Source of the DNA: Pseudomonadota bacterium
GTDB taxonomy: Bacteria > Pseudomonadota > Gammaproteobacteria > Burkholderiales > Rhodocyclaceae
Assembly: GCA_029780075.1 (NCBI GenBank)
Contig: JAKOZI010000276.1
Coordinates: 1 to 41,223, forward strand
DNA: 41,223 nucleotides
Direction of reading: 5' to 3'
Shown piece after piece: positions 27,375 through 35,331 of this stretch. Position 1 is the stretch's first letter; the number at the start of each line of letters is the position of its first letter. The notes beneath the pieces are model-generated. The model was not told the DNA's origin. It searched no databases and saw only the letters and a list, made by a program, of their open reading frames with translations. Made by a program: the position numbers and the translations under genes.

Positions 27375-28819
27375 CGGTTGGAAGCTTTCTTGCCGCCGTT
27401 GGTCTGGAACAGCAGGCGGCTGTCGAGGGCGCCAACGGCCCTGGCCAGCGTGGCGCGCGAAACCTGCCAGTCGAGCATGGCCTGGATGCGCTGCAGGCGC
27501 GCGTTGGCGAGCGCGCTCTGAGCGTTGAGCACGTCGAGGATGTTGCCGACGCCAGCTTTGTAGCGTCCGAGGGCGACGCGCTCGGATTGTTCGGCGCTGG
27601 CCAGCAGGTCGAGGGTGGTCCGGATCGTCTGGGTGGCGGTGCTCAGGTTCTGGTACGACTCCCAGACGTCGAGCGCGACTTGCTGGCGGACGTTGTCGCG
27701 GCGTGCACTCTGGACGTCGGTTCTGGCTTCGGCGGCGCGGACATTGTAGGTGGTGTTGAAACCGGAAAACAGCGGCAGGTTGACGATCAAACCGATCGAT
27801 CTGGCGTTGGCCGAGGCGCCGCCGATGTCTTCCCATCGGGGTCCGGCGTTCAGCGACAGGGTTGGCAATCCGGCAGCTCGCGCATAGGCGACGCCGGACT
27901 GCGCGGCTTTCAGCTCGGCTTCGGCGGCCTTCAGTTCGGGGCGGCGTTCGCGTGCTTCGGCAATGAGAGTGGCGACATCGCCCTCAAAGCTGGCGTCAGG
28001 AGCCGACGCCTGAATGTCGTCGAGCTGCAGTGGCTGATTGGCGTCGAGCCCCATGATATTGGCCAGCCGGCCCAGGCTGTTTCTGAGCACGCCCTCGGCC
28101 CGGATGCGAAACAGCGTGGTCTGTGACCAGGCAGTCTGAGCCTGCAGGCGGTCGGCGGGAGTGCCGGTGCCGACGCGGTAGCGGACTTCGGCTGCCGACA
28201 GGCTTTCGCGGCTGGCTCTTTCGGATTCGAGCGCTGCGGTGACCGCGGCGCGCGCGGCCTGAACGTTGTAATAGGCCTGCAGGGCACCGAGAAAAACGCT
28301 CTGCACGGTCGAGTCGAGCGTCGAAACGGCGGCGTTGAATAACTGCGTTGCTACTTCGAGATTTGCCGAACGGGCACCGAAGTCGAACAGCAACCACGAA
28401 AGCGTCAGCGAGGCATTGCGCTGGGTGGTGCTCCGTGAATCGGCCCTGATCCGGCTGGCGGCCACCTGACCATCGACCGTCGGCAGGAAGTCGGACTGCG
28501 CCAGGCCGACCTGGGCGGCTTGCACGCGCGCGTACGACCACGCCTCACGGGTCGTCGGGTTCTTGCACAATGCCAGGTCGACGACTTCCAGTATCCCATA
28601 GACAGCGTCGGCGGGCAGTGCCTGGCAAGGCATGCGCTGAAGTTCGCCGCTGATCGTCAGTGCAGGACGTGTTGGGGTAAGCGCGCGGATGGCGAACGGG
28701 TCGCTGACTTCGAAGGACTGCAACGGGGTCGCCAATGCTGCACACAAGGTGGCGAGGGCGAGGCGGGGAAATGTGGCGCCATGGGCGAGCGCAGTCGGTC
28801 GGGATGTGATGTAGGCCAT
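27371..28819 (-). CDS. TolC-family outer-membrane efflux protein
   Basis: A 482-residue outer-membrane channel protein of the TolC family, which exports substrate delivered by the adjacent MacA/MacB-like parts. A signal-like hydrophobic N-terminus is followed by the two internally similar halves of long helices and strands. Examples are SYARVQAAQVGLAQSDFLPTV, YNVQAARAAVTAALESERA and RYRVGTGTPADRLQAQTAW in the first half, and ERRPELKAAEAELKAAQSGV, GLPTLSLNAG and RYKAGVGNILDVLNAQSALA in the second. These repeats match family style. It is first in the operon and overlaps the adaptor start by four bases. Confidence 0.9.
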   Translation of the reverse strand: MAYITSRPTALAHGATFPRLALATLCAALATPLQSFEVSDPFAIRALTPTRPALTISGELQRMPCQALPADAVYGILEVVDLALCKNPTTREAWSYARVQAAQVGLAQSDFLPTVDGQVAASRIRADSRSTTQRNASLTLSWLLFDFGARSANLEVATQLFNAAVSTLDSTVQSVFLGALQAYYNVQAARAAVTAALESERASRESLSAAEVRYRVGTGTPADRLQAQTAWSQTTLFRIRAEGVLRNSLGRLANIMGLDANQPLQLDDIQASAPDASFEGDVATLIAEARERRPELKAAEAELKAAQSGVAYARAAGLPTLSLNAGPRWEDIGGASANARSIGLIVNLPLFSGFNTTYNVRAAEARTDVQSARRDNVRQQVALDVWESYQNLSTATQTIRTTLDLLASAEQSERVALGRYKAGVGNILDVLNAQSALANARLQRIQAMLDWQVSRATLARAVGALDSRLLFQTNGGKKASNR

Positions 28820-28964
28820 TTTTCGCTAGTATAGCGAGGCTTGCCGCGATGTCTTGCGACACTGACGCCTTGGAGCAGCGTCCGGCAGGTTTTTCCATTA
28901 GCAAATGTTACCACCCGCAACGCCGACCGGCCGCGGCGACACGCACATCAGGAGGGCAGCGGCA

Positions 28965-29102
28965 ATGACGACGAGCACCTGCAAGGCGCCTTGCCGGTGG
29001 GCCTGCGGGGGAAGTCAGGCGGACATTCAGGCGGGTAGGCCAGTCTCCGCCGGTCAAGGTCGTATCGCCGCCGCGAGGCGGTCTTCCACGGGAGCCGGGT
29101 GA
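28965..29102 (+). CDS. Possible 45-residue ORF upstream of the DUF3301 gene
   Basis: A short open frame (ATG 28965) with a perfect Shine-Dalgarno AGGAGG at 28950-28955, nine bases upstream. Its TGA stop overlaps the ATG of the next gene by one base (TGATG). The predicted peptide has three early cysteines (C6, C10, C14) and is otherwise rich in Ala, Gly, Arg and Ser. I recognise no family. The ribosome site and coupling argue for translation, while the composition could equally be chance in GC-rich DNA. It may be a leader peptide. The remaining DNA back to the tolC-like start (28820-28964) shows nothing else I can support. Confidence 0.3.
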   Translation: MTTSTCKAPCRWACGGSQADIQAGRPVSAGQGRIAAARRSSTGAG

Positions 29103-29437
29103 TGCCGTGGATGGAAGCGCTTGGCCTCTTGGTCATGCTGGCCGGCGGGTGGTTCTGGCTTGACAGCTTCAAGGCGCGCGAGGCCGGCATGGCTGCCGCG
29201 CGTGCCGCCTGTGCAGCAGAGAACCTGCTGCTGCTTGACGACACTGTGGCGCTGGGGGCGCTGCGTCCAGCGCGTGACGACGATGGCCGGCTGCGCCTGC
29301 GGCGCGTCTATCATTTCGAATATAGCGATACCGGGGATAATCGCCGTCACGGTCGGGTGACCCTGCTCGGCAGCGAGTTGCTGATGGTGCATCTGCCGCA
29401 GACGCGCGCTCCGCGGCTGTGCTCGCCTTCAGCCTAG
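29102..29437 (+). CDS. DUF3301-type small membrane protein
   Basis: A 111-residue protein with one N-terminal membrane helix (MPWMEALGLLVMLAGGWFWLDSFKARE). A short cytoplasmic or periplasmic domain follows with ARAACAAENLLLLDDTVAL, RPARDDDGRLRLRRVYHFEYSDTGD and RRHGRVTLLG. This is the pattern of DUF3301, a family of unknown function found in beta- and gammaproteobacteria. The start is ATG 29102, overlapping the stop of the small ORF upstream (an in-frame GTG lies at 29099). Its TAG stop shares the tetranucleotide CTAG with the convergent SphA-like gene, so the two stop codons overlap. Confidence 0.75.
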   Translation: MPWMEALGLLVMLAGGWFWLDSFKAREAGMAAARAACAAENLLLLDDTVALGALRPARDDDGRLRLRRVYHFEYSDTGDNRRHGRVTLLGSELLMVHLPQTRAPRLCSPSA

Positions 29438-30330
29438 AACGCAGTGACCCACTTGAAAAAGAACTTGTTGCCCTGGAAGCGGTTGTCGACGCTGCTTTCG
29501 TGGTTCCAGGAGCCGACGAAACTCATCCCCTTGTAGTCGTACTTGATTGCCGGACCATAGGCAAAGACCTGGCCGCGCCGGCCATCTGGGCCGACCTTCT
29601 GGCCGTTCACCTGGTCGTCGGTGGTCTGACGCAGGTAGTAGCCGGCCAGCCCGACGGCCCACGGCCCGAAGTGCTGGCCGATCAGGTAGTCCATGTGGAA
29701 CTCATTGCCCGACTGATAGTCGGTGTCGAGGTTCTTGGTCTTGAGGTTGTACATCAACTTGGCGGACGCTTCGAAACCGCTTTGGTTCAGGTAGGTGAAA
29801 GCGAAGATCGGCTCGAAACTGTAGTAGTTGGCTCCGATGCTGTCGGTGGGGTTGCTCTTGCTGTACTTGCCGGTGGGCAGGTAGATGTCGATACCGAGGG
29901 TCAGGTGCCAGTCCGGCGGGAAATGCCAGCCGATGATCAGCGGGTCAATGACGATGTCGCCAAGGCCGAAGACGCTGCCATTGCCGATACCTGGAAACGG
30001 GGTGTGCATGCTCTGGGATACGAGCGGTACGATCGCATGCACCGCCCAGTCACCACCAAAGACCTTCTGATTGGTGACGTGAATGAAGCGCAGAGCGTCG
30101 AAATTGGCACTGACGTTCAGTCCTGGTACCTTGTGGCCGTCGTTGTCGCGATAGTCACCCTGGTAATAACCGAGGTAGTTGATGAAGTAGTTGCCGGGTG
30201 GCGGCAGCGCGCCGGCCATGAAATTCTCGGATCCGTTCGGATATTGGTCAGGCCCCTCCTTGGCGAGGACCGGGGTGCCGGCGAGCAGGGCCGGCACCGC
30301 CAGAAGCAGAATGCTTTGCGCGGTGTTCAT
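29434..30330 (-). CDS. SphA-type outer-membrane protein (phenol/meta-pathway family)
   Basis: A 298-residue secreted beta-barrel protein of the family annotated as SphA or 'MetA-pathway of phenol degradation'. Members sit in clusters for uptake of aromatic or hydrophobic compounds. After a signal peptide (cut near VLA, residue 23) come PNGSENFMAGALPPPGNYFINYLGYYQGDYRDN and the strands IVIDPLIIGWHF, LTLGIDIYLPTGKYSK and YSFEPIFAFTYLN. It ends in FKWVTAF, with the terminal Phe expected for BAM-dependent insertion. Its ATG overlaps the TGA of the upstream hydroxylase-like gene (ATGA), and a GGGAGAAG ribosome site lies within that gene. The two therefore form a coupled pair, consistent with a role in passing the enzyme's substrate into the cell. 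Confidence 0.85.
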   Translation of the reverse strand: MNTAQSILLLAVPALLAGTPVLAKEGPDQYPNGSENFMAGALPPPGNYFINYLGYYQGDYRDNDGHKVPGLNVSANFDALRFIHVTNQKVFGGDWAVHAIVPLVSQSMHTPFPGIGNGSVFGLGDIVIDPLIIGWHFPPDWHLTLGIDIYLPTGKYSKSNPTDSIGANYYSFEPIFAFTYLNQSGFEASAKLMYNLKTKNLDTDYQSGNEFHMDYLIGQHFGPWAVGLAGYYLRQTTDDQVNGQKVGPDGRRGQVFAYGPAIKYDYKGMSFVGSWNHESSVDNRFQGNKFFFKWVTAF

Positions 30331-31946
30331 TGGTTTTCTTCTCCCTTGTTGGTGTACGGCAGCGGCAGCATCATAGCCTGTCCCGGTGGTGAGCAGCCAG
30401 CGTCACAGCAGCGGCCGGGTTGCCGGTTGCGGGTGATCGGGCGCGCGTCATCGTGCAGTACGCCCCGGTCAAGCAGCCGTTCGACCAGTTCTACCTTGTT
30501 ACCCAGCGGGTAGTGGCGCCAGATCTCCTGCTTCAATGCCGCCGGCGAACCGCCGCCATGCAGACTGATCAACGAATACCAGCCCCCCTGGTACGAAGCG
30601 CTCAGGTCTTCGATGAAACGGGCGACCTCGATCCGCTTTTCGTAGGGCACCATCGGATTGGCGCGCAGGACTTCGGCGAGGGTCGCCGAAGTCGCCGGGT
30701 TGTGGTCTTCGTCGGGGCCGGGGAGCGCCACGATCAACCCCCCCGACACTTCGTGCGCCAGACGATGCATGTCGTAGATCTGGGTGGAGAGCAGGAGTTT
30801 GCCGATATTGGCAAACACCGGTTCGGGCATGAAGCTGCCGCTGTGCTCGTCCCTGGTGCCGTATACGCTGGCCGCGACACCACAGGCGAAGAAGCCTTCG
30901 GTGATCTTGATCAGTTCGACCATGGGTTCGCGCAGGCTGGCCTTGCGGCCCGGATCGAAGCCGTTGGCCTCGCACATCAGGGCACCGGCACCGATCAGCA
31001 GGTCGCCGAAGCCGGCTCTGGCGGCGATGCAGCTATGGCGATGATGCGTGGCGTAGTGGTAGGTCAATGCTCCGGAATGCTCCCACTCGCCGGCAAAGAA
31101 CACCCGTTCCCAAGGCACGAAAACGCGCTCGAAGATCAGCACCGCGGTCGATTGTCCATAGCGCCGCGAGAACAGGGCGGCGCCGTGTTCGAGCTTTTCT
31201 CCGGGGCGCCCTGCCGGGCGGGCAACCATCGTCAAGCCCGGCGCGTCGACCGGCACCGCGCAGCACACGGCGAAATCGGCGTCGGCAGCGTCCATGTTGC
31301 GGCTCGGCATGACCAGAATTTCGTGCATGTACGGCGCGCCGGTGACGATGGCCTTGGTCCCCGAGATGAAGATCCCGGCCGCGCTGCGCTCGACGAGATG
31401 CACGTAGGTGTCCGGGTTGGCCTGCTGATAAGGACGCTTCGAGCGGTCGCCCTTGGCGTCGGTCATGGCGATTCCCAAAGCCAGATCCCGTGTCTGCACG
31501 TCCTCGAGGTAAGCCGCGAAGCGTGCCCGATGTTCGTTGCTGCCACACGCATCGTCGATCCTGGCGCTGACCTGATGGATCGCGTTCAGCGCATCGTGTG
31601 CCAGATAGCGTTGTGCGCAGCCGGTCTCCTGACACAGGAGGCGCACCGCCTCAAGCTTGTTCAGCAGATCGCCCGTGGACTCGTTGATGTGCAGCATGCG
31701 ATTGACCGTCCGCTGGCTGTTCGCCTGGACTGCAGTCATCAGTGTCGATTTCGCGGGATCAAGCGCGAAATCGTAGGTCACTGCCAGAGCATTGATTCCT
31801 GGCTGCAGCGCCGGGGTGTCAACAACCGGGCCGATCAACTCGCCATCGACATAGATCCTGGGGTTGTACTGGCGCAGGGATTCGCGGTATTCGGTTCCAT
31901 TCATCAGCCTGTCGGTCGGCGGCTGCCGGGATTGCGTGCTGGTCAT
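30327..31946 (-). CDS. HpaB / 4-hydroxybutyryl-CoA dehydratase superfamily flavoprotein
   Basis: A 539-residue cytoplasmic protein of the acyl-CoA-dehydrogenase-like superfamily that includes 4-hydroxyphenylacetate 3-monooxygenase (HpaB) and 4-hydroxybutyryl-CoA dehydratase (AbfD). RLMNGTEYRESLR, SGTKAIVTGAPYMHEILVMP, VPWERVFFAGEW and KITEGFFACGVAAS support this. AbfD binds a 4Fe-4S cluster with two cysteines in a CxxxC and a third in HxxxYxxCK. Here the first site reads C110-x3-Y114 and the second H302-x3-C306-x2-A309-R310, so two cluster cysteines, the Tyr and the Lys are replaced (alignment from memory). A dehydratase function is thus unlikely and a flavin-dependent monooxygenase is more plausible. 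No flavin reductase gene is nearby. ATG 31946 is chosen over 31994, where similarity is absent. Coupled to the SphA-type gene. Confidence 0.82.
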   Translation of the reverse strand: MTSTQSRQPPTDRLMNGTEYRESLRQYNPRIYVDGELIGPVVDTPALQPGINALAVTYDFALDPAKSTLMTAVQANSQRTVNRMLHINESTGDLLNKLEAVRLLCQETGCAQRYLAHDALNAIHQVSARIDDACGSNEHRARFAAYLEDVQTRDLALGIAMTDAKGDRSKRPYQQANPDTYVHLVERSAAGIFISGTKAIVTGAPYMHEILVMPSRNMDAADADFAVCCAVPVDAPGLTMVARPAGRPGEKLEHGAALFSRRYGQSTAVLIFERVFVPWERVFFAGEWEHSGALTYHYATHHRHSCIAARAGFGDLLIGAGALMCEANGFDPGRKASLREPMVELIKITEGFFACGVAASVYGTRDEHSGSFMPEPVFANIGKLLLSTQIYDMHRLAHEVSGGLIVALPGPDEDHNPATSATLAEVLRANPMVPYEKRIEVARFIEDLSASYQGGWYSLISLHGGGSPAALKQEIWRHYPLGNKVELVERLLDRGVLHDDARPITRNRQPGRCCDAGCSPPGQAMMLPLPYTNKGEENQ

Positions 31947-32062
31947 CGTCGCTCCTCGTCGGCTCGACCGAACGGTGCTCAATCGAGGCGACAAGCGTGA
32001 AATCGAAGCAGCGAAAAGTCAAGCGAAGCTCGGGATCCCGGATCCGTGCCCGACCCCGGAAG

Positions 32063-33904
32063 CTAAGCTTCGCGCGCGGCCCTGCGGCGTTCGTTGTCGG
32101 TCAGCAGGCGCTTGCGGATGCGAAGGTTCTTGGGAGTGATTTCCACCAGTTCGTCGTCGTCGATGAACTCGACGGCCGACTCCAGCGTCAGCGCCACCGG
32201 TGGCACCAGGCGCACCGCTTCGTCGGTTCCCGAGGCACGCACGTTGGTCAGTTGCTTGCCCTTGATCGGATTGACGACCAGGTCGTTCTCGCGGCTGTGG
32301 ATGCCAATTACCATGCCTTCGTAGAGCTTGTCGCCGGGCACGGCAAACATGCGGCCTCGGTCCTGCAGCTTCCACAGGGAATAGGCCACCGCTTCGCCCT
32401 TCTCGCCGGAAATCAGCACACCGTTGCGGCGGCCCGGGATGTCGCCCTTGAGCGGCGCATACTCGTCGAAAACGTGGCTCATCAGTCCGGTGCCACGCGT
32501 CAGGTTCAGGAACTCCCCCTGAAAACCGATCAGACCGCGAGCCGGGATACGGTACTCCAGACGAACGCGGCCGCGGCCGTCCGAAGACATGTCCTGGAGG
32601 TCGCCACGACGATAGCCCAGGGCTTCCATCACTGCGCCCTGGTGCGACTCGTCGACGTCGAGGGTCAGCATTTCGTAGGGTTCGCACTCCTCGCCGTCAA
32701 TTTCCTTGACAATCACGCGCGGGCGGCCGACTGCCAGTTCATAGCCCTCGCGGCGCATGGTTTCGAGAAGGATCGTCAGATGCAGTTCACCGCGGCCGGA
32801 AACGAGGAAGCTGTCGGTCTCGGCAGTTTCTTCGACGCGCAACGCCATATTGGTCAGCAATTCCTTGCGCAGGCGCTCGCCAATCTGGCGGCTGGTGACG
32901 AACTTGCCTTCGGTACCGGCGTACGGCGAGTTGTTGACCATGAAGGTCATGTTCAGCGTCGGCTCGTCGATGCGCAGCATCGGCAGCGCCTCCGGCTTTT
33001 CGGTATCGGTGATCGTGCAGCCGATCGAAAGGTCCTCGATGCCGGTGACCAGGACGATGTCGCCGGCGACCGCCTCGTCCAGCGATACCCGTTCGAGTCC
33101 GCGGAAACCGAACACCTGGCCGACCTTGGCAGTTTTCGGAGCACCATGCTCGAACTTGCCATTGGCGTCCGCCTGGCCATACATCACGATCACCTGCTGG
33201 GCTGGCTTGAGGCGCCCGCGCTGCACGCGGCCAATGCCGATGCGTCCGACGTAGCTCGAGTAATCGAGAGCCGAAATCTGCAGTTGCAGCGGGCCATCGA
33301 TCTCGTCTGCGTGCGGCGGCGAGACGTGCCGGAGAATCGTTTCGAACATCGGCCGCATGTCCGGCGAGGGCTTGGACAAATCCAGTGTCGCGTAGCCGTT
33401 GATCGCGGATGCGTAAATTACCGGAAAGTCCATCTGCTCATCGTTGGCCCCGAGTTTGTCGAAGAGGTCGAAGGTGTGGTCAACGACCCAATCCGGCCGC
33501 GCACCGTCGCGGTCAATCTTGTTGACTACCACGATCGGCTTCAGCCCCAGGGCGAGGGCTTTCTTGGTGACGAAGCGGGTCTGAGGCATTGGCCCCTCAA
33601 CCGCATCGACCAGCAGCAGGACGCCGTCAACCATCGACAGTACACGCTCTACCTCTCCGCCGAAGTCGGCGTGTCCCGGCGTGTCGACGATGTTGATGTG
33701 TACGCCGGCATAGTCGACCGCGAGATTCTTGGCCAGGATGGTGATGCCCCGCTCTTTCTCCAGTTCGTTCGAGTCCATCATCCGCTCGGTGATGTGCTGG
33801 TGAGCGGAGAAGCTGCCAGCCTGAACCAGCAGCTTGTCCACCAGGGTGGTCTTGCCATGGTCGACGTGGGCGATGATGGCGATGTTGCGGACGGCACGGG
33901 ACAT
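32063..33904 (-). CDS. typA: Ribosome-associated translational GTPase TypA/BipA
   Basis: A 613-residue GTPase of the EF-G/LepA superfamily that acts in ribosome assembly and stress or low-temperature growth. The G domain has AHVDHGKTT (G1), the ERGITI effector region, DTPGHADF (G3) and [10 protein letters not shown] (G4). EF-G-like domains II, III and V follow, for example [12 protein letters not shown] and [16 protein letters not shown]. The TypA-specific C-terminal domain has [39 protein letters not shown] and NIRAxGTDE-like sequence. Length is typical. It stands alone, 132 bases downstream of the truncated haemoglobin gene, with a probable promoter just upstream. Confidence 0.97.
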   Translation of the reverse strand: MSRAVRNIAIIAHVDHGKTTLVDKLLVQAGSFSAHQHITERMMDSNELEKERGITILAKNLAVDYAGVHINIVDTPGHADFGGEVERVLSMVDGVLLLVDAVEGPMPQTRFVTKKALALGLKPIVVVNKIDRDGARPDWVVDHTFDLFDKLGANDEQMDFPVIYASAINGYATLDLSKPSPDMRPMFETILRHVSPPHADEIDGPLQLQISALDYSSYVGRIGIGRVQRGRLKPAQQVIVMYGQADANGKFEHGAPKTAKVGQVFGFRGLERVSLDEAVAGDIVLVTGIEDLSIGCTITDTEKPEALPMLRIDEPTLNMTFMVNNSPYAGTEGKFVTSRQIGERLRKELLTNMALRVEETAETDSFLVSGRGELHLTILLETMRREGYELAVGRPRVIVKEIDGEECEPYEMLTLDVDESHQGAVMEALGYRRGDLQDMSSDGRGRVRLEYRIPARGLIGFQGEFLNLTRGTGLMSHVFDEYAPLKGDIPGRRNGVLISGEKGEAVAYSLWKLQDRGRMFAVPGDKLYEGMVIGIHSRENDLVVNPIKGKQLTNVRASGTDEAVRLVPPVALTLESAVEFIDDDELVEITPKNLRIRKRLLTDNERRRAAREA

Positions 33905-33934
33905 ATAGTGTCAAGCCTTTGAACAAGGGGCACT

Positions 33935-33943
33935 ATTCTAGCA
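33935..33943 (-). promoter_or_regulatory. Extended -10 promoter for typA
   Basis: On the minus strand TGCTAGAAT (33943 down to 33935) fits the extended -10 form with one mismatch. It lies about 30 bases before the ATG. The -35 position holds CAACAG, a poor match. An inverted repeat (ACAGGC and GCCTGT around seven bases, 33943-33961) abuts it and could bind a regulator. Confidence 0.45.
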
Positions 33944-34036
33944 CAGGCAGGCTGCGCCTGTTGCACCGCAAAACAGCCGTGCGCTGGGCGCCCATCGTCG
34001 CGAGAACCCCACTGGGACAGCCTGAAAAATTCAGGG

Positions 34037-34417
34037 CTATTGGTTGCGCAGAAAATCGGCGGTGTTGAAAAAGGAGAGCATCAATTGCTCGCGTAGCGGT
34101 TCTTCGATACCGACGGACTCCATGGCCAGAACCATGCACGCGACCCATTGGTCACGCTCGCTTTCGCCGATGGCAAAGGGCAGGTGACGACGGCGCAGCA
34201 TCGGATGACCGATGTTCTCGACATAAAGGTCCGGTCCGCCTAGCCAGCCCGAAAGGAACATGTACAGTTTGTCCTGTGAGGACTGCAACTCGACCGGGTG
34301 CAGGGCACGCATCGTGGCGAACTGGGGAACGCTGTCCATCAGCTCGTAGAAGCGATTACAAAGCCTGGCCAGCGTGCTTTCGCCACCGATCAGTTGGTAA
34401 GGAGTCTGCTGCTGCAT
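34037..34417 (-). CDS. Group II truncated haemoglobin
   Basis: A 126-residue haem protein with the two-over-two globin fold. Group II is indicated by the proximal histidine H78 in HPMLRRRHLPFAIG, tryptophan W91 (position G8) in SERDQWVACM and tyrosine Y24 (B10) in NRFYELMD. The LYMFLSGWLGGPDLYVE segment is also standard. Proteins of this group bind oxygen and can detoxify nitric oxide or peroxide; which applies here is unknown. It is preceded by a 539-base gene-less stretch and followed 132 bases later by typA. TAGAAT on the minus strand (34547 down to 34542) is a weak -10 candidate for it. Confidence 0.9.
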   Translation of the reverse strand: MQQQTPYQLIGGESTLARLCNRFYELMDSVPQFATMRALHPVELQSSQDKLYMFLSGWLGGPDLYVENIGHPMLRRRHLPFAIGESERDQWVACMVLAMESVGIEEPLREQLMLSFFNTADFLRNQ

Positions 34418-34956
34418 GGTTGTTCGGGTGCTCCTGCCATGAAAGTGGAAAGCGCTGGAGTGGTGTCTGTGCCGGGAAAACGCGCGCGGGTTTCCGATCG
34501 GGGCGGAATGCCGTGCCGCTGATCGTTAGCCGAAGCGCTGAATTCTACCTGCAGCCCTTTCCGACGTGCACAGATCCTGTTGTCTGCATTCCCCATGCGA
34601 ATCGGCAAGTTCGCATGAAAGCAAAATCGACCGCCAGTGTAGCCCATGTTCACTTCGACAGCTTATGTTGCGATGCAGCATCAGGCTTGACAATCTCCAA
34701 TCGCAGGCTACAATCAAAATTTCGCTGCGGCGCAGCAATCGGGATCCGAGCACACAGGCTGAAGTTGCTGTCGTGCGGTTGCCTTTCCCCGAATCGCCAC
34801 GTTTGGCTGGTCTCGATGCCCAGAGCACGGGCTTCTCCTGTCTGCCGGGGGCGTCGCTCGGGGCTCCGTTCGCAGCGCAGGAATTGCCAGAAGCGGGGCA
34901 GCGGCGCACACTGCTGTACCTTTCCAGTTGGCAAAGGCATTTAAGAGGGTATTCAG
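34418..34956. other. 539-base stretch without a supported gene
   Basis: Open frames are present on both strands (the longest is 222 codons, 34276-34944 plus) but they overlap each other and the haemoglobin gene. None shows a recognisable domain or ribosome site. What can be seen is a weak -10 for the haemoglobin gene (34547-34542 minus) and a near-consensus promoter at 34687-34714. A GC-rich leader of about 236 bases with several short inverted repeats then precedes the small gene at 34957. A small RNA or regulatory leader is possible. Confidence 0.6.
34687..34714 (+). promoter_or_regulatory. Near-consensus sigma-70 promoter with long leader
   Basis: TTGACA (34687-34692) is a perfect -35, and TACAAT (34709-34714) is a 5 of 6 -10 match at 16-base spacing. 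It is the best promoter in the window. Transcription from about 34721 would give a leader of about 236 bases to ATG 34957. Short hairpins follow: GCTGC/GCAGC around GGC (near 34724-34736) and TCGG/CCGA (near 34740-34750). Confidence 0.65.
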
Positions 34957-35232
34957 ATGACCGAAACGATTGTTGCTTATCTGCGGGCGCATGCGGAGCA
35001 ACTCGATGTCGACATGGCCGAGGCGCTCAACATTCCGATCGCCGAGCTCCGTGATCAGGTCGCCCGGCTCGCCGCGTCCGGGGACGTGATCTGCTGCAGG
35101 GTAACCCGCTTCATTGAAGGCCGAAAGATCGAAGGTGTCAGCTGCCGTCTGTCATGTGACCCACCGACACCGGCGCGTGGGCGGAAGCCGGGCGTGAAAA
35201 AGGAAGATGATTCGGAAACCGGTCTGTTTTGA
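34957..35232 (+). CDS. Small winged-helix-like protein of unknown function
   Basis: A 91-residue basic protein. The first 60 residues read as a small winged-helix-like domain: helix ETIVAYLRAHAEQ, second helix VDMAEALNIPIAELRDQVARLAASGDVI, then a strand pair CCRVTRFIEGRKIEGVSCRLS. The C-terminal tail is charged and probably disordered (RGRKPGVKKEDDSETGLF). It may be a DNA-binding regulator, but I do not recognise a named family. AAGAGGG at 34943-34949 lies seven bases before ATG 34957 and supports the start. A strong promoter and long leader precede it. The CBS/DUF294 gene converges on it from the right, 99 bases away. Confidence 0.65.
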   Translation: MTETIVAYLRAHAEQLDVDMAEALNIPIAELRDQVARLAASGDVICCRVTRFIEGRKIEGVSCRLSCDPPTPARGRKPGVKKEDDSETGLF

Positions 35233-35331
35233 TCGGGCGAGGGTGCCGATAGCGAGACAATGACACCCCGAGCACCGGTCTGACATTGCTCTGTGGTGAT
35301 GGCTCAGGCGCAGACCGGAAATGCTGCGTCG

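Noticed and set aside
27375-27836. N-terminal extension of the MacA-like frame
   Set aside because: It overlaps the TolC-like gene out of frame. ATG 27374 begins a proper membrane anchor and overlaps the upstream stop.
28828-28833. TATACT on the minus strand before the TolC-like gene
   Set aside because: It is a fair -10 but only eight bases from the start codon and without a -35, so I do not call it a promoter.
30420-32000. A 526-codon open frame on the plus strand opposite the HpaB-like gene
   Set aside because: It is a shadow of the coding strand with no recognisable domain, signal or ribosome site.
33904-33916. TTGACA just before the typA start, on the minus strand
   Set aside because: Its -10 would fall inside the coding sequence, so it cannot serve typA; the extended -10 at 33943-33935 is better placed.
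32000-33922. A 641-codon open frame on the plus strand opposite typA
   Set aside because: It lies antisense to a complete, motif-rich TypA gene. In GC-rich DNA the complement of a biased gene is often open. No domain is recognisable.
34276-34944. A 222-codon plus-strand frame over the haemoglobin gene and the gap
   Set aside because: It overlaps a clear gene on the other strand, lacks a ribosome site and has cysteine- and arginine-rich composition typical of a chance frame.
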